Positions 1 to 8,276 of a stretch of DNA of 64,000 nt are shown in pieces. Source of the DNA: Candidatus Poribacteria bacterium. Lineage in GTDB: Bacteria; Poribacteria; WGA-4E; PCPOR2b. Positions within the stretch are counted from its first letter, which is position 1, and every line of letters begins with the position of its first letter. Below the pieces are notes generated by a model. It did not search any database and was not told the origin of the DNA. It saw only the letters and a list, made by a program, of their open reading frames with translations. The position numbers and the translations under genes are program-made. The stretch is from NCBI GenBank assembly GCA_003635265.1, contig PYIZ01000033.1:1-64000 (forward strand). The letters are read 5' to 3'.

Positions 1-823
1 AATCCAACTCCAATGAAAGGCATAAACATGACCCAAACAAACTATCCCACGGATTTGACGGATGCCCAATGGTGCCGACTGTTACCTTATCTGCCAAAAC
101 CTTCGCCGGTAGGTAGACCTCTCAAGTGGAAGATGCGTGCAATTATCAACGCTATCTTTTATATAGTCAAATCAGGGTGTCAATGGCGAATGCTCCCGCA
201 TCAGATGCCGCCATGGCAAACGGTCTACTTCCATTTCAGAAAATGGAAAACTGATGGCACATGGCTTATGATTCATCAAGCACTTCACGAGCAAATCCGT
301 TGTGATATTGGCAAAGCACCTTCACCGACAGTAGCTATCATTGACAGCCAATCCGTTAAAACGACCGAACTGGCAGATACTCGCGGCTTTGATGCACATA
401 AGAAAGTCAAAGGTCGTAAACGCCACATAGTCACCGATACAATTGGCATTCCATTGCGGGTGAAGGTCACTGATGCAAATATCAGTGATAACCAAGTCGC
501 AATAGAGTTATTAACAGAAATCTTTAGGTGGCACATAACGATTCAGTTAGTCTGCGCCGATGCTGGCTATCGTGGAAAATTAGGCGACTGGTTATATATG
601 GCGCATCAGTGTCAATTGGACATTGCCCCATCTCTTAGGCAATCGGGATTTGTGGTCGTTCCATTACGTTGGATTGTGGAACGCACCTTTTCTTGGTTCG
701 GTCGGTTTCGCCGATTGACTTTGGACTATGAACGCTCTGCCGAAACCGCTGAAGCGATGGTGTACATTGCTTCCATTTACTTGATGCAAAACCGTATCAA
801 ATGACTTTTAAAACAGGCTCTAA
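1..823 (+). mobile_element. IS5-family insertion sequence, left end cut by window
   Basis: The transposase gene is followed by a right end running to about 820, where the sequence ends in aaacaggctc. Its reverse complement (gagcctgttt...) has the look of terminal inverted repeats of the IS427-like branch of IS5. The next bases, taa at 821-823, could be the short target duplication usual for this branch. The matching left repeat would lie just before base 1, so neither the repeat pair nor the duplication can be confirmed here. Confidence 0.75.
28..804 (+). CDS. IS5 family (IS427-like) DDE transposase
   Basis: This is a 258-residue DDE transposase that would cut and join the ends of the surrounding IS. 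The N-terminus has the family pattern YPTDLTDAQW. The catalytic triad can be read as D106 (AIIDSQS), D178 (CADAGYRG) and E218 (WIVERTF). I start at the ATG at 28, which has aaagg about 8 bases upstream and begins the conserved N-terminus; an in-frame ATG at 13 has no ribosome site. Many relatives in this branch are encoded in two frames joined by frameshifting, but here the frame is single and intact, so the copy may be active. It is the only transposase gene in the window. Confidence 0.9.
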   Translation: MTQTNYPTDLTDAQWCRLLPYLPKPSPVGRPLKWKMRAIINAIFYIVKSGCQWRMLPHQMPPWQTVYFHFRKWKTDGTWLMIHQALHEQIRCDIGKAPSPTVAIIDSQSVKTTELADTRGFDAHKKVKGRKRHIVTDTIGIPLRVKVTDANISDNQVAIELLTEIFRWHITIQLVCADAGYRGKLGDWLYMAHQCQLDIAPSLRQSGFVVVPLRWIVERTFSWFGRFRRLTLDYERSAETAEAMVYIASIYLMQNRIK

Positions 824-827
824 GGTT

Positions 828-1014
828 GATGTAAGAAGATTTAACTACTCCTTGTATAGTATCAAAAAGTTGAAGAAAATCACCCATGTTCAGGCAGCGG
901 GTGAAACAAACCTTGAAATTTAACGAAACTATACTCGTGCAGATTCGTTAAATCAGGTGTAAGCAGTTTCAACTACTCCTTGTTTAGTACTATAAAGTTG
1001 ATGAGAATTACCCA
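828..1014 (+). repeat. Pair of degenerate 59-nt direct repeats
   Basis: Bases 828-886 and 956-1014 align without gaps at about 48 of 59 positions and lie 128 bases apart. The best-kept core is aactactccttgt. No reading frame explains the similarity. They sit directly beside the IS right end, so they may be remains of an older repeat or regulatory region into which the IS jumped. Confidence 0.6.
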
Positions 1015-1017
1015 GTG

Positions 1018-1057
1018 CCAAGCCGCACTCGATTATTGATGCGGCTTGGTTTTTTTT
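1018..1057 (+). terminator. Rho-independent terminator
   Basis: A perfect 10-bp stem (1018-1027 with 1040-1049) encloses a 12-nt loop and is followed by eight T residues at 1050-1057. It faces right, so it would stop transcripts from the IS or from a gene left of the window. The next gene is on the opposite strand, so it also insulates that gene from read-through. Confidence 0.85.
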
Positions 1058-1105
1058 ATTTTTGCCCTACGATCGAAGGTAAAAAACTCTATCACGATGA
1101 ACCCG

Positions 1106-2212
1106 TCAATTTGCGTCTGACACGGTATTCAGCCGATACTGATTAATAAAATCCTCGTTCAGCGTTAGCCCTAGCCCCGGTTGCTCGGTCATAGCGATGT
1201 ATCCGTCAATCACTTGGAACGGTGGATCATAGAGTTTCGACCAGATCTCGTTGGGTTCGCAGTCGGGGTAGGCGGAAACGATTAAGCCATTGGGCACCGC
1301 CGCTGCCAGATGACAGTTGATATCCGGGAACTGCGCGCCGTGCGGGGCAACAGGCAGGTGATACGCGTGGCATAGCGCCGCAATGCGCATCAACCCGGTG
1401 AACCCTCCCCCTATTAAGATGTCCGTCTGTATCAGTTGGAGGGCACCCTCCGTGATAAATTGCCGGATCCCGTAAAGGGTGCCTACGCTCTCTCCACCGG
1501 CAACAATGGCACTGGTTGCTTCCTGTACCATACGCAAGTAAACTGCCTCATCGTCGCCACGCACCGGCTCCTCTATCCAGTAGAGATTGTAAGGTTCAAG
1601 TTGCCGAGCGATTTCTACAGCCGTCTTTCCATCCCACCCACGGTGCAGATCTACCATCAATTTCTTCTCCATACCGATCAATTCCCGTGCGCACCGGACC
1701 CGCTCCACAATCTCCTCCGGGCTTTTCGCTTCGTACATATGTATTTTCATCGCGTCATAGCCGAGGTCGGCGTGTTTTTTGACCAGAGCCGCTATCGCTT
1801 CGGGCGATTGGTCTGCCTCTGCAACGTAGCCGGAGCCATCGGCATAAGCGAGGACTTTGTCCCGATATCCACCCAAGAGTCGCCACACAGGTTGACTACA
1901 AGCCTTTCCGTAAATATCCCACAGAGCAACATCGAGTGCTCCAATGGACAGCATTGCAGCATGACCGGGACCGCCGGAACGCCATACTGTTTCGTACATC
2001 CGTTCCCAGAGCAGTGCTGTCCGTCGCGGATCTTGCCCGATGAGCACAGGTGCTAGTACTTGGGAGATGACGTCGATGCTCCCACCACGTCCGATACCGG
2101 TTACGCCTGCGTCTGTATGGACCAGGACAAGCGTCCAGTCCCCGGTTGTAGCTCTTTCTCCCGCTCCGATTGGCACTCTCACAACAAAGGGATCTATATC
2201 AGTGATACGCAT
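1106..2212 (-). CDS. Enolase-superfamily sugar-acid dehydratase/racemase (MR/MLE family)
   Basis: A 368-residue enzyme of the mandelate racemase/muconate lactonizing family, which abstract the proton next to a carboxylate using Mg2+. The expected barrel residues are visible: K156 in AMKIH, metal ligands D188, E214 and E241, D264 on strand six, and H291 in APHGAQF. The strand-seven His with a preceding Asp places it with the MR-like dehydratases rather than the lactonizing enzymes. The usual KxK motif is K-I-H here. The start has aaggaga just upstream. It is divergent from the 2-hydroxyacid dehydrogenase at 2564, a plausible partner in sugar-acid breakdown. The substrate cannot be told from sequence. 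Confidence 0.87.
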   Translation of the reverse strand: MRITDIDPFVVRVPIGAGERATTGDWTLVLVHTDAGVTGIGRGGSIDVISQVLAPVLIGQDPRRTALLWERMYETVWRSGGPGHAAMLSIGALDVALWDIYGKACSQPVWRLLGGYRDKVLAYADGSGYVAEADQSPEAIAALVKKHADLGYDAMKIHMYEAKSPEEIVERVRCARELIGMEKKLMVDLHRGWDGKTAVEIARQLEPYNLYWIEEPVRGDDEAVYLRMVQEATSAIVAGGESVGTLYGIRQFITEGALQLIQTDILIGGGFTGLMRIAALCHAYHLPVAPHGAQFPDINCHLAAAVPNGLIVSAYPDCEPNEIWSKLYDPPFQVIDGYIAMTEQPGLGLTLNEDFINQYRLNTVSDAN

Positions 2213-2563
2213 TGTGGCTTCTCCTTATTTTCTATAGATTGATCTGAAGTTCTAGCCTCATCTGTGGTTTATCTTCGACTCCGCTGCAGGAAATACAACG
2301 GAAAGACGTTACGGTAGACATGATTTAAGACGCCAATCTTTCTCTCAGGTTCAGGCGAATCTGGGTGTCACCATAATTTTCCCGGAATGTCCATTTTTTG
2401 ATGTTGAGACAAGGGAACTTTATGATAGAATATGGTGGAAAGTTGATCAATATGTGTCCGAAAAAATTAAAGTGATAATCGATTACTTGCCAGCGTTGCA
2501 GCGTGCAACGCTTTGAGATAGCTATGCTCAACACTTGATCTTTTAGAATAGAGGTAATAACAG
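2213..2563. other. Divergent intergenic region with a perfect inverted repeat
   Basis: This 351-base gap separates two diverging genes and so must hold promoters for both. The only clear structure is agcgttgca (2492-2500) and its exact complement at 2504-2512, separated by gcg. It lies about 50 bases before the start at 2564 and could be an operator for a dimeric repressor or a leader hairpin. No convincing -35/-10 pair was found. A short minus-strand frame at 2325-2534 looks non-coding. Confidence 0.5.
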
Positions 2564-3517
2564 ATGAAAGTTGTACTATCTGCCAAAGCGACCGAGCAGT
2601 TTCTGAGCGAACTTCGTACCACTTTTCCCGACGTAACCTTTCACCGGGCAGCGACCCAAGAGGAAGAGATAGAACTCATTCGGGATGCGGATGTGTTCTG
2701 CGGTGATCCGTCACGCGCGGTTTTTCTTGCCGCCCAAAAACTCCAGTGGATTCAGTGTCCGGGGACCGGTGTCGATAAGATTGTATCAATACCTGAGATA
2801 AGAGATAGTGACGTTATCTTGACGAACGCACGGGGACCTCACGCCAACCCGATGGCTGACCATGCGTTCGGCATGATATTGACCTTTGCCCACTGCTTAC
2901 GTGAACAGTGGGACGACCAGAAAGCGCACCGTTGGGATACTGGAAAATATGATGAACGAGTTTTAGAGATTAGTGGAAGCACCCTAGGCATCCTCGCACT
3001 CGGCGGTATTGGAATGGCGGTTGCACGGCGGGGACACGGCTTCGATATGGAGGTCTATGCCGTTGATACGCAATCAATGCCAACCCCACCGGAGGTGAAA
3101 GCGGTTTGGGGACTTGACAGACTGGATGAACTGCTTCAGATATCCGACTGGTTTGTCATCACCGCGCCGTTCACACCAGAAACAGAGGGACTGATCAATC
3201 GCCGACGACTGGAGTTACTCAAACCGGGCGCATATGTGATAGCAATATCACGAGGAGGCATCTTGGATGAGGAAGCGTTGATAGACGGGTTGCGCTCCGG
3301 CCGAATCGCTGGCGCGGGACTGGACGTCATGGATGTAGAGCCTTTGCCTGCTGACAGTCCGTTATGGGATTTAGAAAACGTCATCCTATCGCCTCACGCT
3401 TCAGCGTTGACCGCTGAAATGTGGGAGGGACGGCGCCAGATTTTCAAGGAGAACCTCCGTCGATTTCTCGCGGGTGAACCGTTCATCTATGTGTGTGACA
3501 AGCAAGCAGGGTTTTAG
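2564..3517 (+). CDS. D-2-hydroxyacid dehydrogenase (NAD-dependent)
   Basis: A 317-residue member of the D-isomer-specific 2-hydroxyacid dehydrogenase family, which interconverts 2-keto acids and D-2-hydroxy acids with NAD(P)H. The catalytic Arg-Glu-His set is present: R230 in ISRGG, E259 in DVEPLP and H278 in SPHAS. The nucleotide-binding loop reads A-L-G-G-I-G at 145-150, so the first glycine of GxGxxG is alanine. The best-conserved part is the C-terminal half. The start follows gaggtaa. It diverges from an MR/MLE gene and is followed by an aldo/keto reductase, suggesting a catabolic set. The exact substrate is unknown. Confidence 0.88.
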   Translation: MKVVLSAKATEQFLSELRTTFPDVTFHRAATQEEEIELIRDADVFCGDPSRAVFLAAQKLQWIQCPGTGVDKIVSIPEIRDSDVILTNARGPHANPMADHAFGMILTFAHCLREQWDDQKAHRWDTGKYDERVLEISGSTLGILALGGIGMAVARRGHGFDMEVYAVDTQSMPTPPEVKAVWGLDRLDELLQISDWFVITAPFTPETEGLINRRRLELLKPGAYVIAISRGGILDEEALIDGLRSGRIAGAGLDVMDVEPLPADSPLWDLENVILSPHASALTAEMWEGRRQIFKENLRRFLAGEPFIYVCDKQAGF

Positions 3518-3629
3518 AAAAGAGCGCAGATCGCCGTTCCCTACAGACCCACATGATAGAACTCAAGCTACTACATATATGAAATCCAACGCCAAGACAA
3601 TGTGAGCCAAATTGAGTCAATCACCGCTC

Positions 3630-3692
3630 GCAGTGGATTGACAAATCCACTGCACACGTGCAAGTACGGCTTGGATATGTCTATCCAAGCCG
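3630..3692 (+). repeat. Two adjacent perfect hairpins with GGAT...ATCC tips
   Basis: The first hairpin pairs 3630-3639 with 3644-3653 (10-bp arms, loop gaca). The second pairs 3667-3677 with 3682-3692 (11-bp arms, loop tgtc). The outer arms differ completely (gcagt against cggctt) but each is self-complementary, and both carry GGAT and ATCC near the tip. They lie between the 2-hydroxyacid dehydrogenase and the aldo/keto reductase. No T-run follows, so these are not standard terminators. Confidence 0.8.
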
Positions 3693-3737
3693 AGTGGGTT
3701 TGGCAACTAGCAACTCGGGAATATAAGGAGACAAACT

Positions 3738-4667
3738 ATGGAAACGACAGATTTTGGCAAAACAGGTCTCAAAATCACGCGCCTCGGTCTGGGGCTTGCC
3801 GAGATTTCGCGCCAAGAGAGGTCCAAGGTTGTTGCGGAGGCGGACCGAGTGCTCAACAGTGCGCTCGATGGCGGCATCAATTTCCTTGACACCGCTGCCT
3901 GCTACGGTAGAACCGAGGAGATAATTGGTGCGACGGTTGCTCACCGGCGGGATGAATATATCTTGGCGACGAAGTGTGGCCACACCACAGACGACGGGGA
4001 TAGAGGCACACCGTGGACGGAACACGAATCGTGGACTGGACCGGCAGTCTCCGAGAGTATTGACCGCAGCTTGCGTCGGCTGCAGACGGACCACTTAGAC
4101 ATAGTCCAACTCCACTCCTGCGATGTGGATGTGTTGGAACACGGCGAGGTTATCGACGCACTGGTTCAAGCGAGGGTTGCCGGCAAAACGCGTTTTATCG
4201 GCTACAGTGGAGACAATGCGGCTGCTCGTTGGGCGGTAGACAGCGGGCTGTTTGATACTCTTCAGACTAGCTTTAATCTTGTAGAGCAACATGCCCGCAC
4301 CAAAGGATTGTTTGAGGCGGCGGAGGCGCAAGGGATGGGCGTCATTATAAAGCGACCTGTTGCCAATGGCGCGTGGGGCAAAGCGCAGAGTCCCTACTCG
4401 TATGCGGATGAATACTTTCGACGAGCACAGATTATGGAGGGAATGGGACCGCTGCCACAGGCACCTGAAAATCCCATCCTGCTGGCATTGGGGTTTGTAC
4501 TCGCCCAACCCGAAGTCGATACGATCATCGTAGGAACTCACAATCCCTCCCATCTGACATCAAACATTGAAATGGTGACGGGGCAGCTACCAATTTCGGC
4601 GGAAACCGTTGCGGCATTACACCGCCGCTTTGAAGAGTTAGATGACGGTTGGTTGCAACTGACGTGA
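3738..4667 (+). CDS. Aldo/keto reductase
   Basis: A 309-residue NAD(P)H-dependent oxidoreductase of the aldo/keto reductase family (a TIM barrel). The catalytic tetrad is visible: D51 and Y56 in FLDTAACYG, K79 in ATKCG and H126 in VQLHSCD. The late region contains the cofactor-binding IIVGT segment. The start is fixed by aaggag at 3725-3730, seven bases before the ATG. It is followed 45 bases later by a galactonate dehydratase-like gene on the same strand, so both may be co-transcribed. The family cannot be tied to one substrate; oxidation of sugars or sugar lactones would fit the setting. Confidence 0.88.
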   Translation: METTDFGKTGLKITRLGLGLAEISRQERSKVVAEADRVLNSALDGGINFLDTAACYGRTEEIIGATVAHRRDEYILATKCGHTTDDGDRGTPWTEHESWTGPAVSESIDRSLRRLQTDHLDIVQLHSCDVDVLEHGEVIDALVQARVAGKTRFIGYSGDNAAARWAVDSGLFDTLQTSFNLVEQHARTKGLFEAAEAQGMGVIIKRPVANGAWGKAQSPYSYADEYFRRAQIMEGMGPLPQAPENPILLALGFVLAQPEVDTIIVGTHNPSHLTSNIEMVTGQLPISAETVAALHRRFEELDDGWLQLT

Positions 4668-4712
4668 AAAAGCGTACGAATTAGAAAGATTCTATACAAG
4701 GAGAGTTATCGA

Positions 4713-5879
4713 ATGAAAATCACAAGCGTTGAGGCAATCCCCAGTGCTTCGCCGGTATCCAATAGGCGAGGAGGGCGAAGTAGTTACGTCTACGTTAAAA
4801 TTTCGACAGATGAGGGCATCGTTGGGTGGGGCGAATCAACATGCGGTCCCCTGTCTGTTGCAAATGTTATCGAAGAGCTTGGAGCGACGTTGATTGGTAA
4901 AGATCCGTTTCGGATTGAGGAACACTGGCAACGACTCTATCATCTCTATCATAATGTCCGGGGTGGTGTGATTCAGATGGCGGCGATCAGTGGGATAGAA
5001 ATCGCCCTCTGGGACATCAAAGGCAAGGCATTTGACGCACCGGTCTGGCAGCTGCTAGGAGGACAGATGCGTGATCGAATTTGGACGTATGGTCGCTTCG
5101 ATGGACAGACGCCTGAACTCGCCGTTGAGCATGCCCTGCGTCAGGTGGATACGGGTTTGACCGCATTAAAGGGCGATCCCTTTGGTCATCAGGGGCTGTT
5201 CATCAGTGCGGAAGCGGAACGGGATGCTATCGCCAAGGTGAAGGCGGTGCGGGAGGCGGTTGGAGACGATGTTGAGCTATTGGTCGAAGTGCACGGGAGA
5301 TTATCGCCGTCGTCTGCAATCCGAATCGGTCATGCGTTGGAGGAGTTTCGCCCATACGTCTATGAAGAGCCGGTTCCGCCCCAAAATGTTGACGCTATGG
5401 CGAAGGTCGCGGAAGCCGTGAATATCCCACTCGCAACAGGGGAAAGACTCTACACCAAGTGGGGGTTTGTCGAACTACTTGAGAAACAGGTTGTGGCGCT
5501 GATTCAGCCGGATGTTTGCCACGCGGGTGGAATTTCGGAACTAAAGAAAATCGCCGCGATGGCAGAGGCATACTATGTCGGTTTTCAACCCCACAATCCC
5601 TACGGTCCAGTCAACACAATGGCGGCAATACAGGTTGATGTCTGCACGACAAACTTCATGATTCAAGAAGGCGGTCATGCCCCATGGTTTGATGAAGTAG
5701 TGGTCGGTGAATTTCCTCGCCAGAAGGATGGATATTTTGATGTCCCAACTGCCCCCGGCATCGGCATTGAAATGAACGAGGAAGTGTTACGGGAAAATCC
5801 ACCTGTCGAGCGACGTGGAGCAGAGGGGTATAGCCGACAAGCACCATGGCGATCCAAGCAGGATACCGAATGGGTTTGA
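4713..5879 (+). CDS. D-galactonate dehydratase-like enzyme (MR/MLE family)
   Basis: A 388-residue enolase-superfamily dehydratase. The pattern E192-V-H194 (EVHGRLSP), EEPVPPQN around 218-219, E244 in ATGER, D267 in QPDVCHAGG and H294 in QPHNPYGP resembles the galactonate dehydratase group, in which the acid/His pair on strand three and the strand-seven His do the chemistry. K153 is on strand two. Such enzymes dehydrate aldonic acids to 2-keto-3-deoxy acids. The ATG is preceded by caaggagag. It sits between an aldo/keto reductase and a TauD-type dioxygenase on the same strand. The substrate assignment is by resemblance only. Confidence 0.87.
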   Translation: MKITSVEAIPSASPVSNRRGGRSSYVYVKISTDEGIVGWGESTCGPLSVANVIEELGATLIGKDPFRIEEHWQRLYHLYHNVRGGVIQMAAISGIEIALWDIKGKAFDAPVWQLLGGQMRDRIWTYGRFDGQTPELAVEHALRQVDTGLTALKGDPFGHQGLFISAEAERDAIAKVKAVREAVGDDVELLVEVHGRLSPSSAIRIGHALEEFRPYVYEEPVPPQNVDAMAKVAEAVNIPLATGERLYTKWGFVELLEKQVVALIQPDVCHAGGISELKKIAAMAEAYYVGFQPHNPYGPVNTMAAIQVDVCTTNFMIQEGGHAPWFDEVVVGEFPRQKDGYFDVPTAPGIGIEMNEEVLRENPPVERRGAEGYSRQAPWRSKQDTEWV

Positions 5880-5934
5880 AGCCACATAATGTAGCATCGT
5901 GCCCATATTTTTGACGAGGAGGGGAGGTGCACAA

Positions 5935-6795
5935 ATGTCAATTTCAATCCAAAAGGTATCGCCGGCGGTGGGGGCAATGGTAAAGGGCGTCGATCTTTCT
6001 GTTGCTGTCCCCCCGGATACCTTTGAAGTGCTTGAGGGGGCACTTGCCGAACATGGGGTGCTTGTGTTTCGCGATCAGCATCTGACGCCGGCGCAACACG
6101 TAGCGTTCAGTCACCTGTTCGGTTCCCTTGAGACACACGTCATCTCTGAGGCGCTGCTGGAAGGCTACCCAGAAATCTATGTGGTTTCCAATGTGGTTGA
6201 AGATGGAAAACCAAAGGGCAGACCATACGCCGGCACCTATTGGCATTCAGATCTGAGCTATAAGGCAGCACCGGCGATGGGTTCGATGATGTACGCTCTA
6301 GAGATTCCTGAGATAGGCGGGGACACGATGTTCGCCAACATGTATGTAGCCTATGACACGCTTTCGCCCGGGCTGCAACGGATGCTAGAGCATCTCTGGG
6401 CGGTGCACGATTTCGGTCATGCCGATAGGCGCTATTTTTCAAAGAGAGGGGCTGCGGCACGGCTTAATGAAACCGCGAGGAAAAAAACTCCACCTGTTGA
6501 ACATCCGGTGGTTTGCACCCATCCGACGACCGGTCGTAAGGCGCTGTTCATCAATCCTGGCTTTACATCGCGTTTCGTCGATATGACGGAGGAAGAGAGC
6601 GAGCCGCTGCTGGAGTATCTCTTCGAGCATATTACGCAGCCTGCCTTCATCTATCGTCACCGGTGGGAGATGAACGATCTCGTTTTCTGGGACAACCGCT
6701 GCACAATTCATCACGCCATTCGGGACTATGGGGAAGATACACCACGGCACATGCACAGAACCACAATCTGTGGCGAGAAACCTGTTCCTGTTTAA
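5935..6795 (+). CDS. TauD/TfdA-type Fe(II)/2-oxoglutarate dioxygenase
   Basis: A 286-residue non-haem iron dioxygenase that would couple 2-oxoglutarate decarboxylation to hydroxylation of a substrate. Iron ligands are H104 and D106 (WHSDLS) and H259 (WDNRCTIH), and R275 is placed to bind 2-oxoglutarate. The fold matches TauD from the first strand (SPAVGAMVKGVDL) onward. I use the ATG at 5935 because gaggaggggagg stands directly before it; an upstream GTG at 5899 lacks such a site. It follows the galactonate dehydratase-like gene by 55 bases. TauD relatives act on sulfonates, phenoxyacids and many other acids, so the substrate is open. Confidence 0.88.
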   Translation: MSISIQKVSPAVGAMVKGVDLSVAVPPDTFEVLEGALAEHGVLVFRDQHLTPAQHVAFSHLFGSLETHVISEALLEGYPEIYVVSNVVEDGKPKGRPYAGTYWHSDLSYKAAPAMGSMMYALEIPEIGGDTMFANMYVAYDTLSPGLQRMLEHLWAVHDFGHADRRYFSKRGAAARLNETARKKTPPVEHPVVCTHPTTGRKALFINPGFTSRFVDMTEEESEPLLEYLFEHITQPAFIYRHRWEMNDLVFWDNRCTIHHAIRDYGEDTPRHMHRTTICGEKPVPV

Positions 6796-6799
6796 TTTC

Positions 6800-7090
6800 A
6801 ACGCAAGGACGCGAGGACGCAAAGACGCAAGGGTCTTGAAGTTTTTGCCTCATTGAACTATAACAACATATTTGAAGCGCAGACACTCACTTATCTTCGA
6901 CTCACCGGTTGCAAGCTGGGCATGGTAATCAATTTCGGTGAGCGAATGGTCAAAGATGGTATACATCGTGTAGTGAATAATTTGTGAAAACTCAATCCAG
7001 TGTCTTTGGTTTCAAGGCGAGGATGCTAGGAATAGGGGTCCCTTAAATTTTTTCCATCCTTGCGGCTTTGCTTCTTTGCACCCTTGCGTT
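6800..7090. repeat. MITE-like element with 33-nt imperfect terminal inverted repeats
   Basis: Bases 6800-6832 and the reverse complement of 7058-7090 match at 27 of 33 positions. Both ends are built from cgcaag/gacgcaaag units, starting aacgcaagg and ending cgcaagg. The 225 bases between them have no coding frame. The element fills almost the whole 352-base gap between the dioxygenase and the alcohol dehydrogenase. No target duplication is obvious, so it may be a non-autonomous transposon remnant or a large structured repeat. Confidence 0.6.
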
Positions 7091-7147
7091 AAAATAATAA
7101 GGCTTCGTATAGAGAGAAATCCATACTATATCGGATGAGGAGGGGTC

Positions 7148-8236
7148 ATGAAAGCTGCTGTCTTGTACGAACTAAATCAACCGGTTGTTGTCGATGATAT
7201 CGACATGGAAGGTCCAAAAAAAGGTGAGGTGCTTGTTAGGGTCGCCGCAACGGGTGTTTGTCATAGCTGTTACCATGCGGTTACAGGCAAAATCAGCTAT
7301 CCACTTCCAGTGGTGTTAGGAGATGAGGGCGCAGGGATTGTCGAGGAGGTCGGAGAGGGTGTCACTTTGGTGAAGCCGGGCGACCATGTGATTCTGTCGT
7401 GGGTGCCCTCCTGCGGATATTGCATCTACTGTACACAAGGTTATTCCAATCTCTGCCTGAAAGCGAGGCAGAGCGAACGTGGAAGCCTCTTTGACGGCAC
7501 AACACGCTATAAAAAGAACGGTAAGACAATCCACCATTATGCGTGGGTCGCATCCTTCGCGGAATATACCGTAATTCCCCAAGAATCTGCTATACCGATT
7601 GACAAAGAGATTCCATTAGATAAAGCTGCGTTAGTCGGGTGTAGCGTCACAACGGGGTTTTGTGCTGCAACCAATACGGCTCAAGTGCGTCCGGGGAGCA
7701 GCGTCGTGGTATTCGGGACGGGTGGCATCGGTTTGAATGCCATTCAGGGGGCGGCTGTTGCGGGTGCTGAGAAGGTTATCGCGGTGGACTTACTGGATGC
7801 AAAATTGGAGATGGCACGACAGCTCGGCGCGACCCATACCATCAACGCTAGTAACCTCGATCCCATCCCAGAGATCCAATCCCTGACAGATGGGTTAGGT
7901 GCCGATTATGCGATTGAAGCGATCGGGGTGAATGTGACATACGAACAAGCAATACGCGCTATACGACCTCGAGGGAAGGCAATCTGGATCGGCGTACCTG
8001 ATCGCGAGCCACTGTCTTTGGAGCCCGGCATACTGGGTGGGGAAAAAATGGTGATGACGAGCACCTACGGTTCAGCACGTCCCCGCGATGATATGCCCCG
8101 CTTGCTAGCGCTTTACCGCGCTGGTGTTCTCAGGTTGGACGAACTGATCAGCCGCACCTATCAATTGGAGGAGATCAACGAGGCGTTTGAGGATTTGCTC
8201 AATGGGGAGGTCGCTCGTGGGGTGATTCAGTTTTGA
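7148..8236 (+). CDS. Zinc-type alcohol dehydrogenase (MDR family)
   Basis: A 362-residue medium-chain dehydrogenase of the class III/NDMA-like branch, oxidizing alcohols or reducing aldehydes with NAD(P). The structural zinc site has all four cysteines: C89, C92, C95 and C103. The Rossmann loop GTGGIG is at 190-195. Catalytic zinc ligands C38 and C165 are present, but the family histidine in GHEGAG is replaced: the sequence reads GDEGAG with D59. Aspartate might bind zinc, but activity could be altered. The start has gaggaggggtc before it. It follows the MITE-like repeat and precedes a gene of unknown role. Confidence 0.86.
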   Translation: MKAAVLYELNQPVVVDDIDMEGPKKGEVLVRVAATGVCHSCYHAVTGKISYPLPVVLGDEGAGIVEEVGEGVTLVKPGDHVILSWVPSCGYCIYCTQGYSNLCLKARQSERGSLFDGTTRYKKNGKTIHHYAWVASFAEYTVIPQESAIPIDKEIPLDKAALVGCSVTTGFCAATNTAQVRPGSSVVVFGTGGIGLNAIQGAAVAGAEKVIAVDLLDAKLEMARQLGATHTINASNLDPIPEIQSLTDGLGADYAIEAIGVNVTYEQAIRAIRPRGKAIWIGVPDREPLSLEPGILGGEKMVMTSTYGSARPRDDMPRLLALYRAGVLRLDELISRTYQLEEINEAFEDLLNGEVARGVIQF

Positions 8237-8276
8237 GAGCGAAGATGAGTTTTTTCTTTCAATTGGAGCATCTATA

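Noticed and set aside
828..1014. CRISPR array
   Set aside because: Only two imperfect units of about 59 bases, 128 bases apart, with no cas gene in the window.
1436..2056. 206-residue frame antisense to the first MR/MLE gene
   Set aside because: Fully inside a well-supported gene and without family motifs.
2325..2534. 69-residue minus-strand frame between two diverging genes
   Set aside because: No ribosome site, no domain pattern and cysteine/phenylalanine-rich composition; it runs through the inverted repeat at 2492-2512.
3602..3889. 95-residue plus-strand frame overlapping the aldo/keto reductase start
   Set aside because: It translates the two hairpins and then an alternative frame of a well-supported gene.
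6800..6832. CRISPR or tandem-repeat array from cgcaag units
   Set aside because: The units are too short and uneven, and the stretch pairs with an inverted copy at 7058-7090, which explains it better.
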